Below, one piece after another: positions 1 through 8,116 of a stretch of 64,000 bases of DNA. This stretch comes from UBA1479 sp040221095 (GTDB taxonomy: Bacteria; Pseudomonadota; Alphaproteobacteria; Rhodospirillales; Casp-alpha2): NCBI GenBank assembly GCA_040221095.1, contig JAVJVP010000003.1:434001-498000 (forward strand). The letters are read 5' to 3'. Every line of letters starts with the position of its first letter. The first letter of the stretch is position 1. A model generated the notes under the pieces. That model searched no databases. It was not told the DNA's origin and saw only the letters and a program-made list of their open reading frames with translations. The position numbers were made by a program, and so were the translations under genes.

Positions 1-223
1 GGCGGCAACGCTTGCAGGGGCGGAACCCGGCGGCCTCCGCCTGGGCGCCCGTGTCGAAGAAGCGCACGTTGTCCCGCTTGGGCGGGCGCGAGGCACATCC
101 CGGTTTGCAATAGATGCCCGTGGTGGCGACGGCATAGACGAAATCGCCGCCGGCGCGGCGATCGAGCACCCGGCGCCAGCGGTCGTTCTCAAGGGTCGGG
201 TCTTGGTGTGTCGCGTGATCCAT
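1..223 (-). CDS. ada: Ada DNA-repair regulator/methyltransferase, N-terminal part (runs off the window)
   Basis: Only the first 74 codons lie in the window, starting at an ATG read leftward from 223. The translation shows the zinc-binding Ada N-domain: Cys39 and Cys43 (C-K-P-G-C), then the R-P-C-K-R-C motif with Cys70 and Cys73. These are the four cysteines that hold zinc, one of which takes methyl groups from DNA phosphotriesters. The FVYAV-TTGIYC stretch before Cys39 is typical of the family. Whether this is a full Ada (with AraC helix-turn-helix and O6-methylguanine methyltransferase domains) or a short AdaA form cannot be decided because the rest is missing. It lies 56 bases downstream of the YgjP-like gene on the same strand. 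Confidence 0.85.
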   Translation of the reverse strand, partial: MDHATHQDPTLENDRWRRVLDRRAGGDFVYAVATTGIYCKPGCASRPPKRDNVRFFDTGAQAEAAGFRPCKRCR

Positions 224-279
224 GGGCAAAGCCTACGCCGTGGGTCCGGATCAGGCCATCCGAAGCTTGCGGGGTAATT

Positions 280-960
280 CTAGTCCGAGACGGGGCCGAC
301 CAGGAACAGGGCCGACCCTTCGTCGCGCAGCCATTTGCGGCAGGCGTCCATGTCGTCGGCAAGGTCGCGGACCAGGGCCCAGAACCGGGGGCTGTGGTTG
401 TGCTCGCGGAGATGGGCGACCTCATGGGCGACGACATAGTGCAGCACCCGGTCGGGGGCCAACACCAGACGCCAGGAAAAGCTGAGATTGCCGTTGGCGG
501 CGCAGGAGCCCCAGCGGCTTTTCGTGTCGCGCAGGGTGATCCGCCCGGCGGTGACGCCGAGGGCCGCCGTGGCGGCCTCGACACAGGGTTGGATGCGCCG
601 GCGGGCGTCCCGTTTCAGCCAGTCGGCGAGCCGCCGGGGCAGATGTTCCGCCTGGCCGGTGACGTGGATTTCGCCGCTGTCTTCGGTGTTCTCGACCCAC
701 ACGCCGCCGCGCGCGTCCGGGCGGTGGCGGATGACGTGGGGGCGGCCGAGGTAGGGAATGACCTGACCGTCGGTGAAGGGCAGGGGCCTGGGCGCCGAGG
801 CCAGACGGGCGTGAATCCAGCCCGCCTGTTTCTCGGCGAAGGCATGGGCTTCCGCGTCCGAGACCCAGGGCGGGCAGGTCACCACCGCCGCCCCCGTGGC
901 CGGGTCGGCGCGCAGGATCAGGCGTTTGGCGCGCTTGTTGCGGCGGATGGTGAGCGGCAC
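280..960 (-). CDS. YgjP-like (DUF45) metal-dependent hydrolase
   Basis: The protein carries the YgjP/WLM-type metallohydrolase signature: the T-K-S-R-W-G-S-C motif, then V-V-A-H-E-V-A-H-L with a third His in the H-N-H-S-P-R-F-W segment, giving an HExxH zinc site near the C-terminus. Members are thought to be soluble zinc peptidase-like proteins; the substrate is not known. The chosen start is a GTG at 960 (226 aa), which begins just before the conserved I-R-R-N-K-R-A-K-R block. A TTG at 1032 would add 24 residues of poor quality, and neither site has a strong Shine-Dalgarno, so the start is uncertain. It lies immediately downstream of the aldolase gene and may be co-transcribed with it. Confidence 0.8.
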   Translation of the reverse strand: MPLTIRRNKRAKRLILRADPATGAAVVTCPPWVSDAEAHAFAEKQAGWIHARLASAPRPLPFTDGQVIPYLGRPHVIRHRPDARGGVWVENTEDSGEIHVTGQAEHLPRRLADWLKRDARRRIQPCVEAATAALGVTAGRITLRDTKSRWGSCAANGNLSFSWRLVLAPDRVLHYVVAHEVAHLREHNHSPRFWALVRDLADDMDACRKWLRDEGSALFLVGPVSD

Positions 961-1033
961 CGCGCCGCCGTCAGCGCGGTCAAGGCCGTGGCCCAGGGAG
1001 GATAAGGTCCGGCCGCGCCCGCCGCCGGTCAAC

Positions 1034-1966
1034 TCAGGCCGCTTCTGCCATGGCCAGACCGGCGCCGTCGTATTCCTGATACAGGCGCTGGGTCATGGCC
1101 GCGTCCATGGGCAGCACCGGCGGGCGCATGTTGGCCCAGGCATTGTCGCCCGTGTGGCGGGCGACCATGGCCTTGAGGGACGGGATCAGCGGATAGCCCG
1201 AGATGATCTTGCGCACGGCGGCCAAGGGTTTCTGCAGGTCTTCGATGTTTCCGTCGTCGCCGTTCGTGCGGTACTCGGAATAGACCGCCTGGGCCAGGTC
1301 CGAGGCGATGTTGGCGCAGGCCGTGATGCAGCCCGCCCCGCCTTCGCGCAGCACCGGCAGCATCAGGTCGTCGGCGCCCGAGAACACGCAGAAGCCGGGG
1401 AATTCGCGGGTCGCCGTCAGCATGTTTTCCAGCACGCCCGAGGAATCCTTCATGCCCACGACCGTGTTCGGATAGGCCTTGCGCAGCATGCCGATCAGGT
1501 TCATGGAAATCGGCACGTTCGACATCTGCGGGAAGTGATAGACGCAGATCTTCAGGCGGTCGTCGCCGATGCGCTGGATGACTTCCGAATAGGCGGCGAA
1601 CAGGCCTTCGTCCGACTGGTTCTTGTAATAGAACGGCGGCAGCATGAGGACCGAGCCGGCGCCGATTTCCAGCGCCTTCTTGGTGATTTCGACCGTGTCC
1701 GGAATGGCGCAGCAGCCGGTGCCGGGCATCATGCCCTGGGTCGGCACGCCGTTCTCGGCCAGCTTGTCGAGGATTTCCAGGCGCTCGGCGACGGAAAAGG
1801 AATTGGCCTCGCCCGTGGTGCCCAGAATGCCCAGGCCGTCGCAGCCATTGGCCAGAAGCCAGCGGGAATGCGCCGCCAGACGGGCGTGGTCGGGGCTCAG
1901 GTCCGCCAGCTGCGGGGTCAGAACGGCGGCGTAGACGCCCGTCAGTTCCAGGTTGCTCGCACTCAT
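1034..1966 (-). CDS. Dihydrodipicolinate synthase / N-acetylneuraminate lyase family aldolase
   Basis: This 310-residue class I aldolase keeps the family landmarks: GTTGE at 49-53, the catalytic-type Tyr143 in V-Y-H-F-P, and the Schiff-base Lys173 in G-M-K-D-S-S-G. It should condense or cleave pyruvate with an aldehyde. The Y-H-F-P in place of the usual Y-N-x-P, and its place away from lysine genes, suggest one of the many paralogues rather than DapA itself, so substrate is open. A clear ribosome site (GAAGGAGAGAG) sits just before the ATG at 1966, which fixes the start inside a longer open frame. Confidence 0.85.
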   Translation of the reverse strand: MSASNLELTGVYAAVLTPQLADLSPDHARLAAHSRWLLANGCDGLGILGTTGEANSFSVAERLEILDKLAENGVPTQGMMPGTGCCAIPDTVEITKKALEIGAGSVLMLPPFYYKNQSDEGLFAAYSEVIQRIGDDRLKICVYHFPQMSNVPISMNLIGMLRKAYPNTVVGMKDSSGVLENMLTATREFPGFCVFSGADDLMLPVLREGGAGCITACANIASDLAQAVYSEYRTNGDDGNIEDLQKPLAAVRKIISGYPLIPSLKAMVARHTGDNAWANMRPPVLPMDAAMTQRLYQEYDGAGLAMAEAA

Positions 1967-2019
1967 GTCTCTCTCCTTCGCAGCGTTGTCCGGCCTGCTT
2001 GCCGGGCGGCGGGGGACGG

Positions 2020-2487
2020 CTATTTGGGCCAGCCCACCACATGATTTTCCAGGTCGTCGGTGTCGCGTTCGGAAACCACGCGGCCGCGCACCGAGATACC
2101 CGCATAATGTACCGTTTCCGGATCGCCGGAAACCAGGGGATGCCACCAATAAAGGTCCTGGCCTTCGGAAATCAAGCGGTATGCGCAGGTCGAGGGCAGC
2201 CAGCCCAGCTTCTTGACCATGCGCGGCGTGAGAATCTGGCATTCGGGAACGAATCGCTTGCGGTCCGCATAGCTCGAACAGCGGCAACTGTCGGTGTCGA
2301 GCAGTCGGCAGGCGACGTCGGTATAGAGCACCTCGCGCGTGGCCTCGTTCTCCAGCTTGTTCAGGCAGCAGCGCCCGCAGCCGTCGCACAGCGATTCCCA
2401 TTCCGGCTTCGACATGTCGGCCAGACCCTTGGTCTTCCAGAACGGCGGCGTCGCGTCGCGTTTTTTCTTCTTGAACAGCCCGAACAT
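2020..2487 (-). CDS. YcgN/UPF0260-type cysteine-cluster protein
   Basis: A 155-residue protein that starts MFGLFKKKK and carries the CxxCxxCC cluster (Cys34, 37, 40, 41) followed by further cysteines (Cys60, 68, 70, 83) and W-L-P-S-T-C-A-Y-R-L. This is the YcgN/UPF0260 family, widespread in proteobacteria and usually described as a putative zinc- or iron-binding protein of unknown role. The ATG at 2487 was preferred to upstream options because homologues begin near the conserved P-F-W segment. It lies between the aldolase and cobB on the same strand. Confidence 0.85.
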   Translation of the reverse strand: MFGLFKKKKRDATPPFWKTKGLADMSKPEWESLCDGCGRCCLNKLENEATREVLYTDVACRLLDTDSCRCSSYADRKRFVPECQILTPRMVKKLGWLPSTCAYRLISEGQDLYWWHPLVSGDPETVHYAGISVRGRVVSERDTDDLENHVVGWPK

Positions 2488-2533
2488 GGACCAGCTTTCC
2501 CCGGCGGTGATGATGGGCGACAGCATACTGCGC

Positions 2534-3880
2534 CTAAGCGCCGCTGTCCTCCCGGTCGATGAGGTGGACAAACGATCCCATGACACTGCCCCGCCGCCGG
2601 CCGAGCGCACCCAGATACATGCCGTCGGCGTTGGACACATGGAACAGGGGGGCGTCGAGCCCTTCGCTCAGGCCCTCGGCGACGATCGTCGCGTAATGGA
2701 ATTCATGGCCGCGCAGGGCCGTGCCGGCGGGGCCGAGCGGCCCGGCGTCGGCGATGACCGCGCGGCGGTAGCCCAGGTGCAGCTTGCGCCGGGCGAAGGA
2801 CGTTTCCACGGGCAGCAGCCCGGCCATGGCGTGGGCCGCGCCGTCGGCATCGGTCAGGGCATCGCCCAGCACCATGTAGCCGCCGCATTCGCCGAACACG
2901 GCATGGCCCGCCGCCGCCGCGCCGCGCAGCCCGGCCAGGAAACAGGCGTTGTGGGCCAGACGGCCCGCATGCAGTTCCGGATAGCCGCCGGGAAGGTACA
3001 CCGCGTCGGCGTCGGCCGCCGGGGCCTCGTCGGCGAGCGGCGAAAAGGGCGCGATCTCGGCCCCGGCCCGGCGCCAGCCGTCGAGCACATGGGGGTAGCA
3101 GAACGAGAAGGCCCGGTCGCGGGCGACCGCGATCTTCTGGCCGAGCGGCGGCAAGGACGGCGCATCGGTGGCGCCGGCGGCCTGCGTCGTGCCGGCCAGG
3201 GCGCGCAGGGCGTCCACATCGACATGGGCGGCCACGGTCTTGCCGGCGGCATCGAGAAACGCCTCCAGATCGCCGTGCTCGCCGGCCTGGACCAGGCCCA
3301 GGTGGCGTTCAGGTAATTTCAGGTCTGAAAGGCGCGGCAGGCAGCCGAGCACGGGAATGTGCGGATGGTCGGCGGCCATGGCGGCTTTGAGAATGTCGGC
3401 ATGCCGCGCGCTGCCCGTGCGGTTGAACACCACCCCGGCGACGGTCACGTCCGCCCGGTGATGGGCGAAGCCGCCGACCAGGGCCGCCGCCGAAGCACCC
3501 TGGGCCGATGCGTCGACCACGAGGACGACGGGCCAGCCGAACGCGCGGGCGGCGTCGGCGGTCGAGCCTTCGTCCAGTTTGGCGCCGTCGAACAGGCCCA
3601 TGACCCCTTCGCAGACGATCAATTCCGCCCCTTTGGCGGAAACGGCCAGGACCGAGGCCAGGGTCGTGTCCCGCATGGCCCAGAGGTCCAGGTTGGGGCA
3701 GGCCCGCCCGCCGGCGGCGGCGTGAAAGGCGGGGTCGATGTAGTCGGGGCCGACCTTGGCCGAGGCCACGGCCAGGCCGGCATCGCGGAAATGGCGCAAC
3801 AGGCCCAGGGTCAGAAGCGTCTTGCCGCTGCCCGAGGACGGGGCGGCGATGACGATTCCCGGCGGCAGCCCGCCGGTCAC
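2534..3880 (-). CDS. cobB: Cobyrinate a,c-diamide synthase (CobB/CbiA)
   Basis: The enzyme makes the a- and c-amides of cobyrinate (or hydrogenobyrinate) from glutamine and ATP. The N-terminal amidoligase half opens with an ATP-binding loop A-P-S-S-G-S-G-K-T at residues 13-21. The C-terminal glutaminase half shows the nucleophile near Cys332 (F-G-E-C-G-G-Y) and the late triad His near 439 (G-S-F-V-H-L). Length is 448 aa, normal for the family. The start is taken as GTG at 3880, which overlaps the SCO1 stop as GTGA; the frame continues open upstream but without recognisable sequence. It closes the corrin-ring pathway encoded in the neighbouring 5.5-13.5 kb cluster. Confidence 0.9.
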   Translation of the reverse strand: MTGGLPPGIVIAAPSSGSGKTLLTLGLLRHFRDAGLAVASAKVGPDYIDPAFHAAAGGRACPNLDLWAMRDTTLASVLAVSAKGAELIVCEGVMGLFDGAKLDEGSTADAARAFGWPVVLVVDASAQGASAAALVGGFAHHRADVTVAGVVFNRTGSARHADILKAAMAADHPHIPVLGCLPRLSDLKLPERHLGLVQAGEHGDLEAFLDAAGKTVAAHVDVDALRALAGTTQAAGATDAPSLPPLGQKIAVARDRAFSFCYPHVLDGWRRAGAEIAPFSPLADEAPAADADAVYLPGGYPELHAGRLAHNACFLAGLRGAAAAGHAVFGECGGYMVLGDALTDADGAAHAMAGLLPVETSFARRKLHLGYRRAVIADAGPLGPAGTALRGHEFHYATIVAEGLSEGLDAPLFHVSNADGMYLGALGRRRGSVMGSFVHLIDREDSGA

Positions 3881-4512
3881 AGCAGGGACTTGATCTTGGC
3901 CGCCATGGTTTCGGCGTCCGTCTGGGTGCTGAAATGGGCCAGGAACTTGCCGTCCGGCCCCATCAGGTAGATCACCGACGAATGGTCCATCAGGTAGGCG
4001 TCCTTGTCGCCGCCCTGGTCCGGGACCTTGGCGTAATAGACGCGGTAGGCCCTGGCCGTTTGCTTGATCTGCTCCGGCGTGCCGGTCAGGCCGACGATGC
4101 CGGGATGGAAATGGGCGACGTAATCCTTCAGCACCTCGGGCGTGTCGCGTTCCGGATCGACGGAGACCAGGATCGGCACGACCTTGGCGGCCTGCGGGCC
4201 CAACTTGTCCATCGCCGCCGAAATTTCGGTCAGGGACGTCGGGCAGACGTCCGGGCAATAGGTGTAGCCGAAGAAGATCAGCATGGCCTTGCCCCGGAAA
4301 TCCTGTTCCGTCACCGCGCGGCCCGTGTGGTCGGTCAGGGTGAAGGGGCCGCCGATCTTCACTTCCGGCGCGGCGCCGGTGCGGGGAGAGTCGGTCAGGC
4401 GCTGTTCCGCGATCACGGCGACGACGGCGACCAGGATCAGGGCGGCCAAGCCGAGGGAGATGCGGCGCACCAGGCGCAGGCGGGAAACGGTCTTGTTCGG
4501 ATGCTTGGTCAT
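3877..4512 (-). CDS. SCO1/SenC family copper chaperone-like protein
   Basis: A 211-residue membrane-anchored thioredoxin-fold protein. A single hydrophobic segment at about 18-36 anchors it, leaving the domain in the periplasm. The copper ligands of SCO proteins are all present: Cys86 and Cys90 (C-P-D-V-C) and His177 (M-D-H-S-S-V-I-Y). Known members insert copper into the CuA site of cytochrome c oxidase or act as thiol oxidoreductases. No oxidase genes are nearby. Instead its stop overlaps the GTG of cobB, so the two are probably translated in a coupled manner, an odd pairing for function. Confidence 0.88.
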   Translation of the reverse strand: MTKHPNKTVSRLRLVRRISLGLAALILVAVVAVIAEQRLTDSPRTGAAPEVKIGGPFTLTDHTGRAVTEQDFRGKAMLIFFGYTYCPDVCPTSLTEISAAMDKLGPQAAKVVPILVSVDPERDTPEVLKDYVAHFHPGIVGLTGTPEQIKQTARAYRVYYAKVPDQGGDKDAYLMDHSSVIYLMGPDGKFLAHFSTQTDAETMAAKIKSLL

Positions 4513-4582
4513 GGCCTCGTTGCCGATTGCTCAGATGTGCGGGAAAGGTACGGACTTTGTCCGCCGGATCAACCCTTCTCCG

Positions 4583-5440
4583 TCACGATTGTGGCCGTAA
4601 ATAGACGAGGTAGTAGGTTCCGGCGACAAACAATCCGCCGCCGACCATGTTGCCGAGGGTCACCGGCACCAGATTGCCGACAAACCCCGCGAGCGTCAGC
4701 CCGGGTGTACTTTGCAGGCCCGCAGCCGCCACATAAGCGTCATTGCCCGCGGCCAGCATGCCGACGGGGATGAAGAACATGTTGGCGATGGAATGCTCGA
4801 AGCCCATCGCCACGAAGGCGGTGATGGGAAACAGGATGGCGAAAATCTTGCCGATGACGGTGTGACTGGCGAAGCACAGCCAGACGGCGAGGCAGACCAG
4901 GGTGTTGCACAGGAGGCCCCGCACGAAGGCGGTGGTGAAATCCAGTTCGACCTTGGCCGCCGCGATCTTGACCGCCGTGGCGCCGACGGCGCCGGCGCCC
5001 AGGTCCATATAGCCGGACCAATAGGCCAGAAACGCCATGGCGACGGCCCCGGCCAGGTTGCCGGCATAGGCGACGCCCCAATTGCGCAGCAGGGCCGCCG
5101 TCGCGATCTTGCGGCCGGCCCATCCCATGACCAGCAGCAGATTGCCCGTGAACAACTCCGCCCCGCCGACCACCACCAGGACCAGGCCGAGGGAGAACGT
5201 GACCCCGCCCAGGATGCGCGACGGCCCCAGGCCCATGCCGTGGTCAGTCATGGTCAGGGTGAACAGCATGGCGCCGAAGGCGATGAAGGCACCCGCCAGC
5301 AGGGCCAGGGTGAACAGCGGCAAGAAAGGCAGGCCCGCTTTGGCCACGCCCGCGACCTCGACGCGCCGCGCCATCTGCGCCGGGGAATAGGCGTCGAACA
5401 GGCCCGGGTCCGCGCCCGGTGGCGTCGTTTGATCGGCCAT
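4583..5440 (-). CDS. Formate/nitrite transporter (FNT) family channel
   Basis: A 285-residue multi-pass membrane protein of the FocA/NirC family, which forms pentameric channels for small monovalent anions such as formate, nitrite or hydrosulfide. Visible landmarks are A-E-L-F-T-G-N at 94-100, the broken-helix motif with F-E-H-S-I-A-N-M at 214-221 including the central His216, and the C-terminal N-L-V-P-V-T-L-G-N-M segment. Six hydrophobic helices can be traced. Neighbours (SCO1 downstream, cbiD divergent) do not settle the substrate, so nitrite, formate and HS- all remain possible. Confidence 0.88.
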   Translation of the reverse strand: MADQTTPPGADPGLFDAYSPAQMARRVEVAGVAKAGLPFLPLFTLALLAGAFIAFGAMLFTLTMTDHGMGLGPSRILGGVTFSLGLVLVVVGGAELFTGNLLLVMGWAGRKIATAALLRNWGVAYAGNLAGAVAMAFLAYWSGYMDLGAGAVGATAVKIAAAKVELDFTTAFVRGLLCNTLVCLAVWLCFASHTVIGKIFAILFPITAFVAMGFEHSIANMFFIPVGMLAAGNDAYVAAAGLQSTPGLTLAGFVGNLVPVTLGNMVGGGLFVAGTYYLVYLRPQS

Positions 5441-5536
5441 GGAGAAACTCCTTCCCTGATCGTGTCACCGGGGGCGATACGGCCTCCGCCTGTTTTCCCC
5501 TTTGGGCCGCGGCGGGTCAATGCGCTAGATTCCCGC

Positions 5537-6616
5537 ATGCCTGCACGCAAACCGGACGGAAACCTGAAACGCGGCTGGACCACCGGGGCCTGTGCCACGG
5601 CGGCGACGGCGGCCGCCTATGAGGCCCTGGTCACGGGGGCCTTCCCCGATGCCGTCACCATCACCCTGCCGCGCGGCGAGGAGCCGACCTTCGATCTGGC
5701 GCGCACGGACCTGGACAATGGCGCGGCGACCGCCGCCGTGATCAAGGATGCGGGCGACGATCCGGACGTGACCCATGGGGCCGAGGTTTCGGTGACCCTG
5801 CGCCCGGGGGCGGAAGGTTCCGGCGTCACCTTCCGCGCCGGGCCGGGGGTCGGCACGGTGACCAAGCCGGGCCTGCCCTTGGCCGTTGGCGAGCCCGCCA
5901 TCAACCCGGGCCCGCGCAAGATGATGACCGGCGTGATCAGGGATTTGTCCCGCCGCCTGAGCGGCCCCGGCGATGTCGAGATCACGGTCGCCATCAAGGA
6001 CGGCGAAGTGCTTGCCGAGAAAACCATGAACGGGCGGCTCGGCATCCTCGGCGGGCTGTCGGTGCTGGGCACCACGGGCGTCGTCATTCCCTATTCCTGC
6101 GCGTCCTGGATCCATGCCATCCACCGCGGCGTCGACGTGGCGCGGGCGGGTGGACTTTCCCATATCGCGGCGGCCACGGGCTCGACCTCGGAAGCCGCCG
6201 TGAAGGCGATGTACGATCTGCCCGACATGGCGCTGATCGACATGGGCGACTTCGCGGGCGGACTGCTGAAGTATCTGCGCCGCCATCCCTTGCCGCAACT
6301 GACCCTCGCGGGCGGCTTCGGCAAGCTGGCCAAACTGGCCCAGGGACATTTGGACCTGCATTCCGCGCGCTCCTCCCTCGACCTGAAAAAACTGGCGGCC
6401 CTCGCGGGCGACGACCGGGACTTGGCCGTGCGGATCGCCGCCGCCAATACGGGCATGGAGGCCCTGACCCTGGCCCAGGCGGCGGGCGTTCCAATCGCCG
6501 ACCGGGTGGCCGCTGGTGCGCGGGAAGTAGCCCTGGCGGCGCTTGCCGGCGATGTCGCGGTCGAGGTCCTGGTGTTCGACCGCCAGGGGCAGCTCGCCGG
6601 GCGGGCCGGTGGTTAG
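5537..6616 (+). CDS. cbiD: Cobalt-precorrin-5B C1-methyltransferase (CbiD)
   Basis: CbiD methylates C1 of the corrin ring in the cobalt-early (anaerobic) pathway. The 359-residue product begins with the diagnostic R-G-W-T-T-G-A-C-A-T-A-A at about 12-23 and ends with a Rossmann-like half. The start is the ATG at 5537; the open frame extends far upstream, but that part is antisense to the FNT channel gene. The last 8 bases overlap the GTG start of cobK, so the two form a short plus-strand operon. CbiD, with CbiG and CbiX here, is the main sign that this organism inserts cobalt before ring contraction. Confidence 0.92.
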   Translation: MPARKPDGNLKRGWTTGACATAATAAAYEALVTGAFPDAVTITLPRGEEPTFDLARTDLDNGAATAAVIKDAGDDPDVTHGAEVSVTLRPGAEGSGVTFRAGPGVGTVTKPGLPLAVGEPAINPGPRKMMTGVIRDLSRRLSGPGDVEITVAIKDGEVLAEKTMNGRLGILGGLSVLGTTGVVIPYSCASWIHAIHRGVDVARAGGLSHIAAATGSTSEAAVKAMYDLPDMALIDMGDFAGGLLKYLRRHPLPQLTLAGGFGKLAKLAQGHLDLHSARSSLDLKKLAALAGDDRDLAVRIAAANTGMEALTLAQAAGVPIADRVAAGAREVALAALAGDVAVEVLVFDRQGQLAGRAGG

Positions 6617-7349
6617 CAGGCTCCTGATCCTGGGCGGCACGGCCGACGCGCGGGCGCTCGCCGCCCGTGTGCGGGCGCGCTGGCCGGCCATGCGCGTCAT
6701 CACGTCGCTGGCCGGGCGCACGGCGGCCCCCCGCCTGCCCGAGGGGGAGGTCGTGACCGGGGGCTTCGGCGGTGCCGGCGGGCTCGCGGATTACATCACG
6801 GCCGAAGGCGTCGATGCCCTGATCGACGCGACCCATCCCTTCGCCGCCGAAATCTCGAAAAGCGCCGCCGAGGCCGCAACAATCGCCCGCGTGCCGCGCC
6901 TGGTTCTGACCCGTCCGCCCTGGGTTTTTGTGCAGAATGCTGCAGTGCAGCATGTGCGCAGCATAAATGCAGCAAAATCGGCCCTGGAAACGGGCGGAAC
7001 CCGCATCTTCCTCGCCATCGGCCGCCAGGAAATAAATCAATTCAATGAGTTGCAGGATCGGTTTTTATTGCTGCGCTTCATCGATCCGCCGCAATCACCG
7101 CCCGGTTTCGCGCAATATGAAGTGCTGACGGGCCGCCCGGGGACGCCGGAGGACGAGCGCCGCATCCTGCAGCAATTCGCCATCGACACCCTGGTCGCCA
7201 AGAACGGCGGCAGCGCCGCGTCCCGCGCCAAGGTCGACGCGGCGCTCGACCTGGGCATCAGGGTCGTGTTGATCGATCCGCCGGCCCCGCCGCCGCCGCC
7301 GCACGCGGACAGCATTGATGCGGCCCTCGCCTGGCTGGACGGCCTTTAG
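6609..7349 (+). CDS. cobK: Precorrin-6A / cobalt-precorrin-6A reductase (CobK/CbiJ)
   Basis: The enzyme reduces the corrin macrocycle with NAD(P)H. The 246-residue protein starts at GTG 6609 inside the end of cbiD and opens with L-L-I-L-G-G-T-A-D-A-R, the nucleotide-binding start of CobK. The D-A-T-H-P-F-A motif, I-G-R-Q-E-I and the V-A-K-N-G-G-S segment are also present. The last 4 bases overlap the end of the oppositely oriented cobM. The stretch at about 6920-7110 is noticeably poorer in GC than the rest and holds a 15-base palindrome, yet the frame is intact. Confidence 0.9.
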   Translation: MVSRLLILGGTADARALAARVRARWPAMRVITSLAGRTAAPRLPEGEVVTGGFGGAGGLADYITAEGVDALIDATHPFAAEISKSAAEAATIARVPRLVLTRPPWVFVQNAAVQHVRSINAAKSALETGGTRIFLAIGRQEINQFNELQDRFLLLRFIDPPQSPPGFAQYEVLTGRPGTPEDERRILQQFAIDTLVAKNGGSAASRAKVDAALDLGIRVVLIDPPAPPPPPHADSIDAALAWLDGL

Positions 7350-8116
7350 GACGGTTGCGCCTTCTTGGGGCGCAGGACGTGGTGGTGATGGGCGGCGTAA
7401 AGGGCGGAATCGTCGAACGCCGTTTCGCCGAGGGCGCGGCCGACCAGGATCAGCGCCGTGCGGGTGAAGCCCGCCGCCTTCACCTTGTCGCGGATGTCGG
7501 CCAGGGTGCCTTCAACCATCTGCTGGTCCGGCCAGGTCACCCGGTAGGCGACGACCACGGGGCAGTCAGCGCCGTAATGGGGCGTCAGTTCGCGCACCAC
7601 CTTGGCCAGGTTGTTGACCGAAAGATGCACGGCCAGGGTTGCCCCGCTGCGCCCCAGGGTTTCCAGGTCCTCGCCCGACGGCATTTCCGACGCCCGCACC
7701 GACGTGCGGGTCAGGATGATGGTCTGGCTGACCTGGGGCAGGGTCAGTTCGCGCTTCAGCGCCGCCGCGGCGGCGGCGAAGGCGGGCACGCCCGGCGTCA
7801 CGTCATAGGGGATGTCCAGCGCGTCGAGCCGGCGCATCTGTTCGGCGACAGCACCATAGATCGACGGATCGCCGGAATGGACCCGGGCGACGTCCCGGCC
7901 GGCGGCATGGGCGGCCTCGATCTCGGCGATGATCTCGTCCAGGTTCATGGGAGCGGTGTCGATCACGCGGGCCCCTTTGGGGGCCTCTGCGACAATCTCC
8001 ACTGGGACCAGGGATCCGGCGTAGAGCACGACCGGGCAGGCTTTGATCAAATTCAGGCCGCGCACGGTGATCAGGTCCGGCGCCCCCGGTCCGGCGCCGA
8101 TGAAATGGACGGTCAT
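7346..8116 (-). CDS. cobM: Precorrin-4 / cobalt-precorrin-4 C11-methyltransferase (CobM/CbiF)
   Basis: A 256-residue SAM-dependent corrin methyltransferase. It opens with V-H-F-I-G-A-G-P-G, has the Y-A-G-S-L-V segment specific for C11 enzymes, and H-S-G-D-P-S-I-Y-G for SAM binding. The start ATG overlaps the cbiG-cobJ stop by four bases (ATGA). It is the last gene of the minus-strand arm of the cluster and meets cobK tail to tail. A short H-H-H-H run near the C-terminus is a small oddity in a cluster whose chelatase also has a His-rich tail. Confidence 0.93.
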   Translation of the reverse strand: MTVHFIGAGPGAPDLITVRGLNLIKACPVVLYAGSLVPVEIVAEAPKGARVIDTAPMNLDEIIAEIEAAHAAGRDVARVHSGDPSIYGAVAEQMRRLDALDIPYDVTPGVPAFAAAAAALKRELTLPQVSQTIILTRTSVRASEMPSGEDLETLGRSGATLAVHLSVNNLAKVVRELTPHYGADCPVVVAYRVTWPDQQMVEGTLADIRDKVKAAGFTRTALILVGRALGETAFDDSALYAAHHHHVLRPKKAQPS

